Assembly: GCF_029784155.1 (NCBI RefSeq)
Contig: NC_073692.1
Coordinates: 272,089,327 to 272,153,326 of the forward strand
Origin: Uranotaenia lowii
Lineage: Eukaryota; Arthropoda; Insecta; Diptera; Culicidae
Direction of reading: 5' to 3'
Length of the DNA: 64,000 nucleotides
Shown here: positions 24,037 to 35,070 of the stretch, piece by piece
Layout of the letters: each line of letters opens with the position of its first letter
Numbering within the stretch: the stretch's first letter is position 1
Notes under the pieces: model-generated
What the model was told of the DNA's origin: nothing
The model's input: the letters and a program-made list of their open reading frames with translations, nothing else
The model's database searches: none
Program-made: the position numbers and the translations under genes

Positions 24037-25317
24037 ATAGCGCTCTACGACTACGAACTTATTGACATTCACATCTTTTGTGCAAGACAGTTTTGCTGCC
24101 GGTTTACAAGTTGATGCAATTTGCACCGATTTGTCAGCTGCTTTTGACAAGGTGAACCACGAAATAGCTATTGCGAAGCTGGAGAGGCTGGGATTTTGCG
24201 GGTCCTTATTAGATTGGTTTTGCAGTTACCTCATAGGACGCAAATTCTCTGTTAGATCTGGTAACTCATGTTCCGAACAATTCTCTGCCACATCAGGGCA
24301 GCCACCTTGGCCCAGTAGTGTTCCTGATTTACTTTAATGATGTGCTTTTACTACTTGACTCGCCTATGCAGATGATCTGAAGCTATTCTACATTATAAAA
24401 GGTTCTGGAGATACTGTACTTTTACGGCGACAGTTTGACAAATTTGCCAAATGGTGCGACGACAATTTTCTGCCATTAAACCGCAAAAAATGCTCGGTCA
24501 TCATCTTTTCCCGTAAACGGCATCCCATAACTGTCGATTATTTTCTTGGAAACCAGACAATTTCTCGAGCAAAGCACTTAAAATATTTGGGAGTAATTCT
24601 AGACCAACAGTTGGACTTTAAAACGCACACTTGCTATGTAGTCGACAAAGCATCGAGAAGCTTGGGATTTCTCTTTCGCGTCACTAAAGACTTTAAAGAC
24701 ATTTACAGCCTGAAAAGTCTCTATTGTAGCCTTGTTCGCTCAACCTTGGAGTATGCGTCTGCTGTATGAAGTCCCTATTATCAGAATGGTGTTGATCGAA
24801 TCGAGGCCATCCAAAGACGCTTTATGCGTTACGCTTTAAGACACTTGAATTGGCAAGATCCATTCCGCCTTCCACGATACGAGAATCGTTGCTACCTCAT
24901 ATCTTTGGACACGCTTCAAGCCCGGCGAGCTACCATTTGAGCATTATTTGTCTCCGATAAGCTGGCTTCGAATATAGACTGCCCCATGCTGCTGGAAACT
25001 ATCAACCTGTGCGTTCGACCCCCAGGACTAAGAAATCGGAACCTTCAGCTTCACATTCCTCTTCGCCAGAACAACTATGGAGCCAATAGTGTCCTGATTG
25101 GTATTACAAGGACATTCAACCGTTTCTCAGAGCTCTTCGACTTTTGATACCTCCAGAAATTTGTTTAAAAGAAGAATTTTAGCTATGTTAAGAACTGTGT
25201 AGTCTGTAGTATGTAATTTTGTTTGTTAATTTAACATTAATGTTACTTTTAAGACTTATTTATTAGGATCAATACGTGATCCGTTGATTTATTAACAAAT
25301 AAATAAATAAATAAATT
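24037..25317 (+). pseudogene. 5'-truncated CR1/Jockey-like LINE, reverse transcriptase remnant
   Basis: Translation starts within the RT domain. Motif A reads ICTDLSAAFDKVNHEIA, followed by LLDWFCSYLIGRKFSVRSG and an SGQPPW version of motif B. The thumb region reads MGVILDQQLDFKTH and YCSLVRSTLEYASAV. The C terminus has RNRNLQLHIPLRQNNYGAN. The frame is broken at about 24335 and 24767 and by later stops. The tail is GATCAATACGTGATC followed by (AAAT)n, as in the second copy at 38905-41300. No ORF1 or endonuclease. It lies directly beyond the palindrome at 21336-24010. Confidence 0.85.
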
Positions 25318-25319
25318 TG

Positions 25320-26240
25320 TTATTTATCACCCTCTGTATCATAAAATTGCTTGTGAAAAATATGATTTTGTCGCCCGATCATTGTAGCAAATTTTATCTG
25401 GAGACTTCAAAATGAGCCATCATTGCCTTTAAGAGTTATGAAAGCAACCATTCGGGGATAAAATGAATGAAACAAATAAACTTTGAATAAAGGCCTGACG
25501 AATTCTTGAGAATCTTCAATAAGATTTAAATTTACCCCTTATGAACCTCGGGCCGTAGTTTTTAAACGTTTTAGACCCTGCAGTCTCTTTAAACTTAAAA
25601 TTTTTACTTAATAGAACGACATTCGCTCAAAAATTGTTTTATTCAATGACCTATTTCATCAACGCTTGTTCGATTGTTGATCAATTAAAAGGATCGCTTT
25701 TTACACACATCGGTAATTTTCACAGATATTTATAGCATAACGACTTATATCATGATTACAAAAAAAAATCATGGCCCCATGTGGTCAATTAAAATACCAC
25801 ATGATTCATGCGACTTCCGAAACAATTGATATTCAAATTTTTCAACAGCAATTGTTTTTTAAAATTCAATTATACGTTCACATAACCCATATCCAGATGG
25901 AAAGAAGAGGTGGAAAAAACACAGCTACCCCAAATAAACCGGATCACCAACCACCAAACCGAACTGTGGTGGCCTGATGGCAAACTGGACATCGTTAATC
26001 TCCCCCTGCGGTTTTATGAAAATTTAATCCAGCCTGATCCGGCTCGATGTCGTTGACAGGTAATTGAAAATTCATCGAAAGTTTGCTCCCTATATTCGAT
26101 CAGTTCATAGAATTGGAAGAAAAAAAAACAACAAACACTTGACGAATTGCTACCTAAAACGGTCTCGTGAAAGGAACAATTTATGAAAAACTAATTGAAT
26201 TTTATGCCAAGCTAGCAGCAGCTTGAATCACAAAACGCTG
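25320..26240. other. Intergenic DNA, no supported gene
   Basis: 25370-25470 shows weak similarity to the inner arm of the 21336-24010 palindrome (AGACTTCAAAATGAGCCAT, AAGAGTTATGAAAG), so it may be older sequence of that family. The short ORF at 25771-25977 is unrecognised. Confidence 0.4.
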
Positions 26241-26248
26241 GTGAGCTA

Positions 26249-26328
26249 TCAATACGTAAATAGGTTTGCCACTTCCTGTCTGCGGTCGAGGATGGTCGTC
26301 GGATCCAGTCCAATTCGCACACCAGAAC
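26249..26328 (-). CDS. Possible terminal exon, unknown protein
   Basis: TTTCTGTGTAG is a fair acceptor, and the following 26 codons read SGVRIGLDPTTILDRRQE then VANLFTY and stop. The composition looks coding. It is 285 bp from the LTR element and on the same strand as the probable exon at 31108-31370, so the two may belong to one locus split by the insertion; this is inference only. Confidence 0.3.
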
Positions 26329-26612
26329 CTACACAGAAACCAGAATCGGTAGGCGTTAGAGATTTAATTAAATAAATTATAACGATGAAGTTCAATGAAT
26401 TATACGCTTTAATGGTTCCATTGAGGAAAATCAAAGCCTCAATTCATTCTAGTCACTACTGATACATGTTTTTGTTGGGGTCACAAGGACTTTTGTTTTA
26501 TCGGAGTAATTGATGGAAGTTGGAATGATAAAACGATACAGGCAATGGTCACACAGACCGTTGATACCCTCCTGCCTCTAAGGTCCAAAACCAATTAATT
26601 AATAGATAGATC

Positions 26613-26918
26613 TGTGGGTTCTGCTTCGGGGGAAAGGTCCATATCAATGCATTCCTACCTGGCATAACGAGCTGGAGCACTTAGAAATATCACTTGCACT
26701 TGCACTCGACATGACCGTTGCCGACGGTTGATGCGCGAACGCTGGCGGGGGCGCGGGGCGAATGCCCGACTCGAGGCGGGATGATGTGACAGTTGAACGC
26801 GAGCAAGGGACAAACCATGTGTCAACCAACGAGGGGCTATATGATGGTGACGTTGGAATAATGTGAAACATTTCAATTAATAACGATATTCAACAGCTAT
26901 GGAATGTCACGCTCCACA
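26613..26918 (-). repeat. 3' LTR of the non-autonomous element
   Basis: 306 bp, identical to 30798-31103. On the minus strand it starts TGTGGAGCGTGAC and ends GAACCCACA. It is much more GC-rich in its middle than the neighbourhood. It holds a short ORF beginning MSSASASDISKCSSSLCQ that runs straight into CAG/GTAGGA, a consensus-like splice donor. Confidence 0.95.
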
Positions 26919-26933
26919 TCCCCCTCCCACTCT
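26919..26933 (-). promoter_or_regulatory. Polypurine tract
   Basis: On the minus strand AGAGTGGGAGGGGGA abuts the 3' LTR start (TGTGG). This is the expected plus-strand priming site and fixes the element's orientation. Confidence 0.8.
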
Positions 26934-29340
26934 GAATAAAAGAAAAAGAAAACTTAATATAGAAAAGTTTGAAATTTAAATCGTTGTCTTATAATATCTA
27001 ATCTTAAGAAAAAAAATTGTTCGATTTTTTATTTTTTTTTTTCTTAAGTGCATTTGCACCCTTTTCGAATCTCTTTCTTGGTTTGAACAGTTCTCTGCAT
27101 GGTTGTTTCGATTTTATCGTGTATTGAGTAAAACAGAATGGAACAAAAACAAAACAAAACGAAAAATATAAACAAGCTACTTGTGAACACCCGAATCAGC
27201 TTTGGAAAAACTTCGAAATTGTTCCAAAATGATTAAGCGTTTACACGACTTCGTAAAGGACAAACTTAGATCCAACTTAGCAATTTGTCCAAGCTAGTTT
27301 TATGATTACTGTTCTATCTATTTCCGGTACTAGATTTCTCGCTTAGTATGTGTTGTAGTAGTGCATATCGTTAAGAAAACGGGCTCCTGTTGTGTTGTGC
27401 AGTTCGATCATCCCAGCAACGACGCTACCGGAACCAGCCTTACCGAGTGAGAAATAGTCACGATGACACTGTACCACATGAATCTGTGCCTCAAGACAGA
27501 ATTGACGCTCCAGTACCCTGATCACGCACCGATGGTGACACTGGTGAGGAAACCTAAAAGGGAACCGGACATTATTGTCCCTATAATGTATGCATCGCCA
27601 AACATACAAAAGGCCGCTCTAACTGAAAATAGTCACACCTACAGTCGCATGTTTCGGACGCGGAAATTTAGATGATTGAAACCTCCCCTGTGGAACACTG
27701 CTGCCCTCGTCGAGAAAAAAAAAGTGGGCCTAAAAAAAATTAACCGAAAAAGCTTCGCATAGTTACGTGCTGTTAAAAGTGGCCTACAAGCTCAGAACAC
27801 AGATCGATGGATATTGACGGTAATGATCCGTTCGGTCACGCAGCGTATGACGCCTTATCTCTGCATCATGCCAATATGCAAGGCGCACAGACAATCGCTA
27901 AATCATCTTCTTTCTTTCAAATGAAATCGCTTCACTATGTTATGTTCATCAATATCGCCCACAAAGCAATTATTTTAAGAGTCCGAGTGCAAAAATAACG
28001 AACTATTAGTTCAACGTTGCCCTCATCGTGTTTAAGGGCAAATTTTAGTTTGCGTGCTTCCCGTTAGTACAGCAGCCATTCGCGGAATTTAAATTTGTAA
28101 ACAAAGTAGAATAAAGGTATAAAAAGTCAGGCCATTGGATTAGCGATATCATGTACAAAATCGGTACTCAATAAAATTTAAGAGACTCCAATCGAGTAGT
28201 TCGGAATGTTATGTAAAAGTAAAAAGGCGTTCATTCTACAAACATGCAACGACAGTATATAATATTTGAAACAAATAATTTGTACCAGTCTACCGTGCCA
28301 GTGTACCAATTCCTAATTAGTTGAATACTCTCGTATTTCTTTTTGTCACTACCTCAATACTTTCGTCTCCTACAAATCGCATCCCTATAGGCATCTTTTA
28401 GTTTACTTTCGGAAGACGCGACAGGTTAAACTATCATTATCAAAAACAGAATTAGTGTGATTTCGCGTTTAAATTAAATGATGTAAACTATGTTGAATAT
28501 TTCGCGTAGCTTAGTTCTTCTATTGCTCGATTTCCAGAGGATTTTCAAGGACCTTATTTCAGCCTAAGTCGTTTCAATCTTGTGACTTGTAACCAACAAT
28601 CGAGGATTCAAGTTTGAAATTTGCAAACTGCAAAATGAAAAGAAACAATTTATGCAGATACTGTTTTCAAACGCATTTAAATATGTTGCTTTATTGGATG
28701 TTAAAAGCAGGCTGAATGCAGGTTCACTTGTTTCCGGTTACAAGCCACACAGCAACCATTCTCTAATGAAGTGAACATATTCGCTGCCTTACGAAAATTG
28801 GGTAGAATTCTCAAGTCTCTTCAAATCCATTAAGCATCAAAAAAGCTTTCTCGCGTTGCGTTTTCACAAACACCAAACCAATCTCAAGGCTAATTGAACT
28901 GTATAGCTCACACTATTTGGCAAGAGCCCATTTTACTCATATTGCTCGAAACAATTTCCCCTACATTTAACAGTGGAATTTCGCAGTTTTAAAACTGTTG
29001 AAGCCTTCAAATCTGAAATCTTGCATAGTATTCAAGCTATGAAAATTTTGATAAAGAAGTATACGTATCAAGCACTCTAAATAAAATCATTTATTCTCGT
29101 CAGGAAATGCTCTCTGCTAAATCGTTCATTAAAATTATGCTTTCATTGGAAGAAGTCAACTACTTGTTTTTTTTTCAATCTTTCTAACTGACCGATGATA
29201 TTTTGTAACTTTTAACGTTTATCGGTTTCAACTGACGGAGAATAAATAACCAGCGTGACAACAAACGTTCTTCTTTCCGTTCCAGTTTTGCTAGGCGAAA
29301 GTCCTCATCGAACTGACGCAAGTTTTTATCGTACCAGGAT
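26934..29340 (-). other. Non-coding internal region of the LTR element
   Basis: About 2.4 kb, AT-rich, with only short ORFs in both strands, such as 27343-27609 on the minus strand and 27463-27675 on the plus strand; none has gag or pol motifs. A GC-richer block at 27360-27700 stands out, but I do not recognise it. It could be captured host sequence or decayed gag. Confidence 0.6.
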
Positions 29341-29366
29341 TAACGTATTATAATTCAATTTATCCA

Positions 29367-30496
29367 GGCGGTAGTATACATTGCACCGAAATAAAGACAT
29401 TCGCTCAACTTACTTTATTGATGGAAATCTGCATCGCATCAGAGCTTCACGAACCGGGCGGAAGTCTGCATCGCGCCAAAATGGGTATATTTTTTAAACC
29501 TCTCCTTTAGTTAACGGAAGGTTGCATCACATCAAATACTTCATTAATCAAGGTGGAAGTCTGCATCGCGCCAAAATGGGACCATTCTCGAATGTCGTCT
29601 TACTGACGGAAGTCTGCATTGCGTCAGATTTTAACAAGACAATTATAATCAATCTAGGCGGAAGTCTTCATCACGCCAAACTGGGAAAACTCTTGATAAC
29701 TTTTTCTCGACGGAAGTCTGCATCGCGTCGTTGGTTCAGGCGGAAGTCTGCATCGCGCCAAATAGGGTTCATTGTTCAACCTTACTCCATTGAATTAGGC
29801 GGAAGTCTGCATCGCGCCAAGACTAGGAAAACTCTTGAAAACTTTTTCTCGACGGAAGTCTGCATCGCGTCGATGATTCAGGCGGAAGTCTGCATCGCGC
29901 CAAATAGGGTTCATTGTTCAACCTTATCATGCTGACGGAAGTCTGCATCGCGTCAGACTTAGCAATCAATAAATCTAGGCGGAAGTCTACATCGCGCCAA
30001 AATATGAATACTCTTAAACCTCTATTGACGGAAGTCTGCATCGCGTCAAGTACTCCATTGAATTAGGCGGAAGTCTGCATCGCGCCAAAGCTGGGAAAAC
30101 TCTTGAAAACGTTTTCTCGACGGAAGTCTGCATCGCGTCATTGGTTCAGGCGGAAGTCTGCATCGCGCCAAATAATGTTCATACGATTTATATCATTTAT
30201 CTAACGCAAGTCCGCATCGCGTCAAATTTTCGCAAGACAAACACTCAAACTAGGCGGAAACCTACATCGCGCTTAATCACGTACTCTTGAAATGAATATG
30301 TCTTGGCGGGAGTCTGTTCCGCGTCGTTTTTTTTTGCAAAAAAAAACTCAACCACATCGCGCCATATCTTTATTATTTTTTAAATTGCAATCACTGACGG
30401 AAGTCTGCATCGCGTCAGATTTTTGGTATTCAAACAAAGTGGAAGGTGGGAGATAGTTCTTGGAAATTCCTTTGCTGACAAAGTCTGCATCGGATC
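29367..30496 (-). repeat. Array of 24 hairpin-like 21-bp modules
   Basis: Modules begin at 29367, 29420, 29457, 29513, 29552, 29605, 29657, 29709, 29739, 29798, 29851, 29881, 29934, 29978, 30027, 30066, 30119, 30149, 30203, 30253, 30305, about 30351 (truncated), 30396 and 30477. On the + strand each is a 4-bp stem, 13 bases (GAAGTCTGCATCG in most), and the complementary 4 bp. Two kinds alternate almost strictly: GGCG..CGCC and GACG..CGTC. Stem changes are paired: GATG goes with CATC at 29420, and outer bases are T/A in some GACG modules but C/G at 29709 and 29851. Linkers of 9-60 bp are partly repeated (AAATAGGGTTCATTGTTCAA, AAACTCTTGA). It lies about 280 bases downstream of the primer-binding site, so it is in the transcribed leader. 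Confidence 0.85.
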
Positions 30497-30779
30497 AGAT
30501 AATTGTAACATAAATATTTCAAAACAGGTTAAATCTGGAGCCGGAGCACACAATTCACATCCATTCAATTCTTTCAAATTCCAATTATTCTACGATCTTT
30601 CCAAACGCATCTGCTTTTATGATAGTATAAAAAAACTAGCTCAAATATTATCGCAGCTTCTGTTGAAGCCAAAATTCAAAATGGCCGCTCTACATTGAAG
30701 GGAAGAATCATCCTTACCTCTTTTTCAACGAAAATGAAAAAAATGGTTCTTAAGCAAAACGTACCTAAATATGACGTTA

Positions 30780-30797
30780 TCCAGCAGGATCGCCAAT
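30780..30797 (-). promoter_or_regulatory. Primer-binding site candidate
   Basis: On the minus strand the 5' LTR ends ACCCACA, followed by AT and TGGCGATCCTGCTGG. Starting with TGG two bases after the LTR is typical for priming by the 3' end of a tRNA. The tRNA is not identified. Confidence 0.65.
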
Positions 30798-31103
30798 TGT
30801 GGGTTCTGCTTCGGGGGAAAGGTCCATATCAATGCATTCCTACCTGGCATAACGAGCTGGAGCACTTAGAAATATCACTTGCACTTGCACTCGACATGAC
30901 CGTTGCCGACGGTTGATGCGCGAACGCTGGCGGGGGCGCGGGGCGAATGCCCGACTCGAGGCGGGATGATGTGACAGTTGAACGCGAGCAAGGGACAAAC
31001 CATGTGTCAACCAACGAGGGGCTATATGATGGTGACGTTGGAATAATGTGAAACATTTCAATTAATAACGATATTCAACAGCTATGGAATGTCACGCTCC
31101 ACA
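30798..31103 (-). repeat. 5' LTR of the non-autonomous element
   Basis: It matches the 3' LTR at 26613-26918 base for base. The promoter would lie here. The ATG of the LTR-borne short ORF and the adjacent splice donor are within about 85 bp of its downstream edge. Confidence 0.95.
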
Positions 31104-31107
31104 AGAT

Positions 31108-31370
31108 CTATCCGGACGTTAGCATAAATCGTAACTGTGACGCATCCTGCAATAGATCGGCCACTCTGTGAGTTTTCCCACCATGTAAGTTTCTCAAGGA
31201 AAGTTTCATCAATTTGTAACCAAACTTTGCCGGGACATCTTTATCATCGACTCGTACATACGAATGTTCCAAGGTATGTACGTGCAGCTGACCCAAGTAG
31301 GAAGGAATTCGAGCCACATTCCACCACCTGGGCTTGGTCTTTGTTGGATTGCAGCATTTTACGGTCTGAT
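31108..31370 (-). CDS. Probable 3' coding exon of a host gene, cut off by the LTR insertion
   Basis: About 85 open codons end in TAG at 31108-31110. The sequence has coding composition: WWNVARIPSYLGQLHVHT, then EHSYVRVDDKDVPAKFGYKL, then HRVADLLQDASQLRFMLTSG and stop. Upstream, an AG near 31368 could be the acceptor, and a further open piece with RENNRIELFLGVNWNVYR lies at about 31400-31490. I do not recognise the family. The LTR element's duplicated AGATC overlaps the last base of the stop codon, so the protein end is kept but the 3' untranslated region and poly(A) site have been pushed 4.5 kb away. Confidence 0.5.
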
Positions 31371-31559
31371 TTCATATTCATGACACGATTTTAATCTTAA
31401 CTCGGTACACGTTCCAATTCACACCGAGGAACAATTCAATCCGGTTGTTTTCCCTTGGCACAATTTTCCAGATACCTGCCCTTAAAAACATGATTTGTTG
31501 CTGTACTCTCACTCTTGCTGCTGCTACTAGTAGGAAGTGAAGCTATAAATAATGTAAGT

Positions 31560-31990
31560 TGTACGTTAAATTATGCTTGCTTGATATGCCGCCGCCTTTC
31601 ATAGAGCCAGGCATTCCTGGGATAGTAAATTGTCATAAATCAGACCAAATGGGTTAAATACTCGACGGAGTTCGTTGCTCTCGTAAATTAACCTAACAAT
31701 GATCTTGATTCAATATTGTTTTGCAACATTGACGCGAATCAAAACTGAAATTAGTGTTCTGAAGTATAGTTCATCTAAAATCTGGACGCATTAAAACGGG
31801 TCTATCTCGGAACTTTGTAAACGAAATAAAATGTGGTGTACTGTTCATAATTGTATAGAAATTGGAAGCACGCGCACTATCACTTCGACTTTGAACTTCC
31901 ATAACTTTTTTCTCTGATAATATTTTTTGATCAAATTTATTGCGTTAGATAGATCAACTATCACACTACTATAACACAAAATTTGAGCTT
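31560..31990. other. Intergenic or intronic DNA, nothing identified
   Basis: AT-rich with no convincing ORF; it leads into the palindrome at 31996. Confidence 0.4.
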
Positions 31991-31995
31991 TCTGG

Positions 31996-32672
31996 ATTTT
32001 GTGTGGCCTGAGAAACAGTAATTCTACGAAAATCGAACTTTTTGGACTTTTCTCATTCAAACTGCAATATCTCTGAAACTACGCTACATTTTTTATTGAA
32101 ATTTTGCAGAGTGTTTGTTGAAATATAAAGCTAGCATGTCTGAAGTTTTCGAAAAGTTCTATCGATGAGATCAAAAGTTACGCGAGGTGCAATATTCCAG
32201 GCATGGATCTAGAAATGCGATTTCTATAGAATTTTGGACCATTCATGAGAACAATATCGTTTCCTCCACCAATCAGACAAAAAATGTCTGGCAAAAGCAA
32301 TGGAGAAAAGAAAAAATGCAATAAATGATCCATTTGTGTTTTGAAATCAAAATCTCGCGATATTGTTTTGATTTTTCGGTTGAAATAGATTTACTGGTTG
32401 TAAAACAAAGAATATGATTTTCCTATGGAAACATTCGTCATAGAAATCGCATTTCTAGATCCATGCCTGAAATATTGCACCTCGCGTAACTTTTGATCTC
32501 ATCGATAGAACTTTTCGAAAACTTCAGACATGCTAGCTTTATACTTCAACAAACACTCTGCAAAATTCTAATAAAAAAATGTAGCGTAGTTTCAGAGATA
32601 TTGCAGTTTGAATGAGAAAAGTTCGAAAAGTCCGATTTTCGTAGAATTACTGTTTCTCAGGCCACACAAAAT
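31996..32672. mobile_element. Palindromic MITE-like element, 232-bp arms
   Basis: 31996-32227 and 32440-32672 are inverted copies differing at few positions (shared ATTTTGTGTGGCCTGAGAAA, GATCAAAAGTTACGCGAGG and CATGGATCTAGAAATGCG). The 212-bp loop is not repeated. A third copy of the end, GTAGAATTACTGTTTCTCAG, occurs at 32991. Target duplication not resolved; no ORF. Confidence 0.8.
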
Positions 32673-32999
32673 CTAACTTAATAATGAATTATACATTATT
32701 TGAAAATAAAAATTTAAATAATAAAATCGTGATTTGTTTACTCCTGAAAACTTTCAGTATCATTCGTAGAATTCGTTTAGTAAAACCGCCGTTTTAAATT
32801 TCGTTCCATTTACCACCACTAGATGTCACTGTCGTAGATATTTCTCAATGCATAAATTTTAATAACCGAGTTATTTCTCGATGAGAAATATTTCAGTAAT
32901 TACACGCCGAGAAATAATTCTGGGAGTGGGCACGGTAAAGCTTGAAAATACATGAAAAATAATAAATTTATATTTTTTTCATTTCTGAGTGTAGAATTA

Positions 33000-33865
33000 C
33001 TGTTTCTCAGATCACACTAAACTATGAACACTGAACTATGTCTCAAGGTCGGCCTACTACTGGGTAAACGGAGGGAACGCGGATCAAATTTTAAGAGGCG
33101 AACTGTGGAGTTTCTTGCTAAATAAGAAGTTAGAAAATTAAATTCTGGAACTGGGGTTTTTATTTTTACTACAGTGTGGGTGTGGTTCAGGGGTAGCTTC
33201 ACTGGCTTTTGAGGGTGTACATACCGTCGACGGATTTTCTCGTTGGCGCGCTTGCTGGATACTGGTCGTGGAACTGCTGGATGGAGCTCTGGTGTTTCTC
33301 AGGTAATTATGGTGACCGAGACGTGGCGATGTGTACCCAATTTGTAGCTTTTGGGCACTAGAAACGGTAAGCACTGGCGTCTTCCCTCTTTGACACTATC
33401 GGCGGACCACAGCAAGGCCGTATTGGTCGCGCCGAGAGGGGGTCTCCTTAATAATTAAGGCCCGTCGGGCCTGAGACTTCTCTCCTTTACAATGATGGTT
33501 CCACGGAACCAGAGAGTCGGGTCTTTTATGGATTAGACGTAGGCAGTCAAAGACTACCTAGGCCGAATCGCGTGCGCGTGTGAGGTCTCGGAGGACGTTT
33601 TTGTGATCGAAAAATCGATCCAAGAATACAAGGTCCTGAATGATCTACGTTGATCTCAACCGGAAATGCCACATAAACCGTACTTTTAATTTTTCAGACA
33701 CTTACAACATTCACACACGAACGCCAGAATGAAAATGATCTATAGCGGAAGCTAGGTCATCTTCATCTCTTCCTTTTACCATTTCTTCAATAGTTATGCT
33801 ACCCAACATGGCGAACCACCCCTACTTGTTCATACTACTATGAACATTTTGTTGAACACCCCCGC
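33000..33865 (-). mobile_element. Candidate copia-type LTR with leader
   Basis: Read on the minus strand, AGCGGGGG (a PPT-like tract) is followed by TGTTCAACAAAATGTTC, the sort of start seen in copia LTRs. Compact hairpins follow: AAGGCCCGTCGGGCCT near 33459 and GGTTCCACGGAACC near 33500. The minus-strand ORF at 33138-33374 (starting MLTVSSAQKLQIG) is Ser/Pro-rich and unrecognised. No second LTR and no RNase H or integrase is readable to the right, so it would be a remnant. Another possibility is a host transcript. Confidence 0.35.
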
Positions 33866-33939
33866 TGAAGCCCGCCTGATTATAAACTAACAATAATGTG
33901 TACCTGTTATTCAAAATTTAAACCAAACTAGCTAATACA

Positions 33940-35070
33940 TGCACGCTAAGAAAATTTTACATATTGGTACCGTTAAAAGAACATATTTTGATGATCGACA
34001 ACTTTTACGTAGAAGTAAGTTCCAGAAACTACATACTTTCTCAGTTCTTTTTGTTCTACAAGGTCCTTTCTGTAGAAACAACTACAAAGTATGTAAAATT
34101 AGATACGACGGCGTGATGCTTCTCACTCACACCTACAGTACATTGTTCGACTAATCTGTCTCTATCTGCATTTCACTTCCGCATCTGGAAAAACATTAAA
34201 TCTGATTTGCGTTAAGTAGTCATATACATAAAAACAAACGGATGAGGAATCAAAATATCTTCGGGGGAGTGCTTTAAAAGACTGGATTCTTTCGGTAAGC
34301 TTGTAAACATTAACCTGCAGCATACGATTTTTTGATTAATCTTCAATGTTTTAGCGTCTTTGTTTGCCTAAATAAGAAGCGGCCTGTTATGAAACCAGAA
34401 TCATCACCGAGGATTTAGCCTGCAGCATCAGATGATCCGCATTCGTATCCAATCCGCGACCCCAATTGAGCGATTAAAATCATCAAAAGCATAGGTAAAT
34501 TTATTTTTTCAAAGCAAACTTTAACAATTTTATTCAACATTTTTCCGTTTCCTCATAGGGTTCTCAATTTCATCGGCGTGCAGTGAAAAATTTGACCCCA
34601 TAAGCAACTGCCCAAACAAACGAACCAGCTCAATGGCCTCAATCTTGCATTCCACTACGTGGCTCCATCACCACGGGGATGAGTCATCCATAGGGGGATA
34701 TTCCGGAAAAAAGGTTCGATCATCTCCATCTCAATGAAAATTTGTTTACTCCAGTGACATGATATTATTATTTCAGCAAATAAATATTTGATATCCAAAT
34801 TTAAATTGAATCTCTTGAATTTAAAATATCCTTGCTTTTGAATTTTTAATCAAAATTTTGAATTTTTTCCTACAGTATGTGATTTTAACATATTTTTTGA
34901 CTTCATAAGCAGAACATACTTTCGAGTACTTTTTACATAATCGTCCGTATCAGCCTTACTACATAATTTTTCGTATCAGCCTTTTTACATACTAATGGCT
35001 TCCTGCACTTACGGGTTATTTTGACTTCTTTTTACATACTTTTGTGTTCGATTTTTTAAGGGTGTGTAAT
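33940..35070. other. Weak MITE-like region with a possible 65-bp intron
   Basis: TTTTACATA, ACATACTT and TACGTA motifs recur in both orientations at 33950-34100 and 34880-35045, suggesting an old MITE. Within it, AGCATAG/GTAAAT at 34494 and TTTCCTCATAG at 34558 would bound a 65-bp intron. Joining across it keeps open a frame that ends GKKVRSSPSQ at about 34737. No homology is recognised. Confidence 0.3.

Larger units (their letters stand above)
26608..31108 (-). mobile_element. Non-autonomous LTR retrotransposon, complete, with AGATC duplication
   Basis: Two 306-bp direct repeats (26613-26918 and 30798-31103) are identical along their length, begin TG and end CA, and are flanked by AGATC on both sides (26608-26612 and 31104-31108). 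Read on the minus strand, the internal region starts AT then TGGCGATCC, a plausible primer-binding site, and ends with the polypurine tract AGAGTGGGAGGGGGA next to the 3' LTR. Total length is 4491 bp. No gag, protease, RT or integrase is readable in either strand, so it must borrow enzymes. The identical LTRs indicate recent insertion. The superfamily is unclear; a 5-bp duplication fits BEL/Pao, gypsy or copia. The leader contains the hairpin array at 29367-30496. Confidence 0.9.

Noticed and set aside
29522..29935. 137-codon ORF across the hairpin array
   Set aside because: Its repeats (GGSLHRAK, EVCIAS, RRKSASR) are just the DNA module read in different frames; no start context or known domain, and the array's coding strand for the element is the opposite one.
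29367..30496. CRISPR array
   Set aside because: The linkers are themselves repeated and vary in length, the host is a eukaryote, and there are no cas genes.
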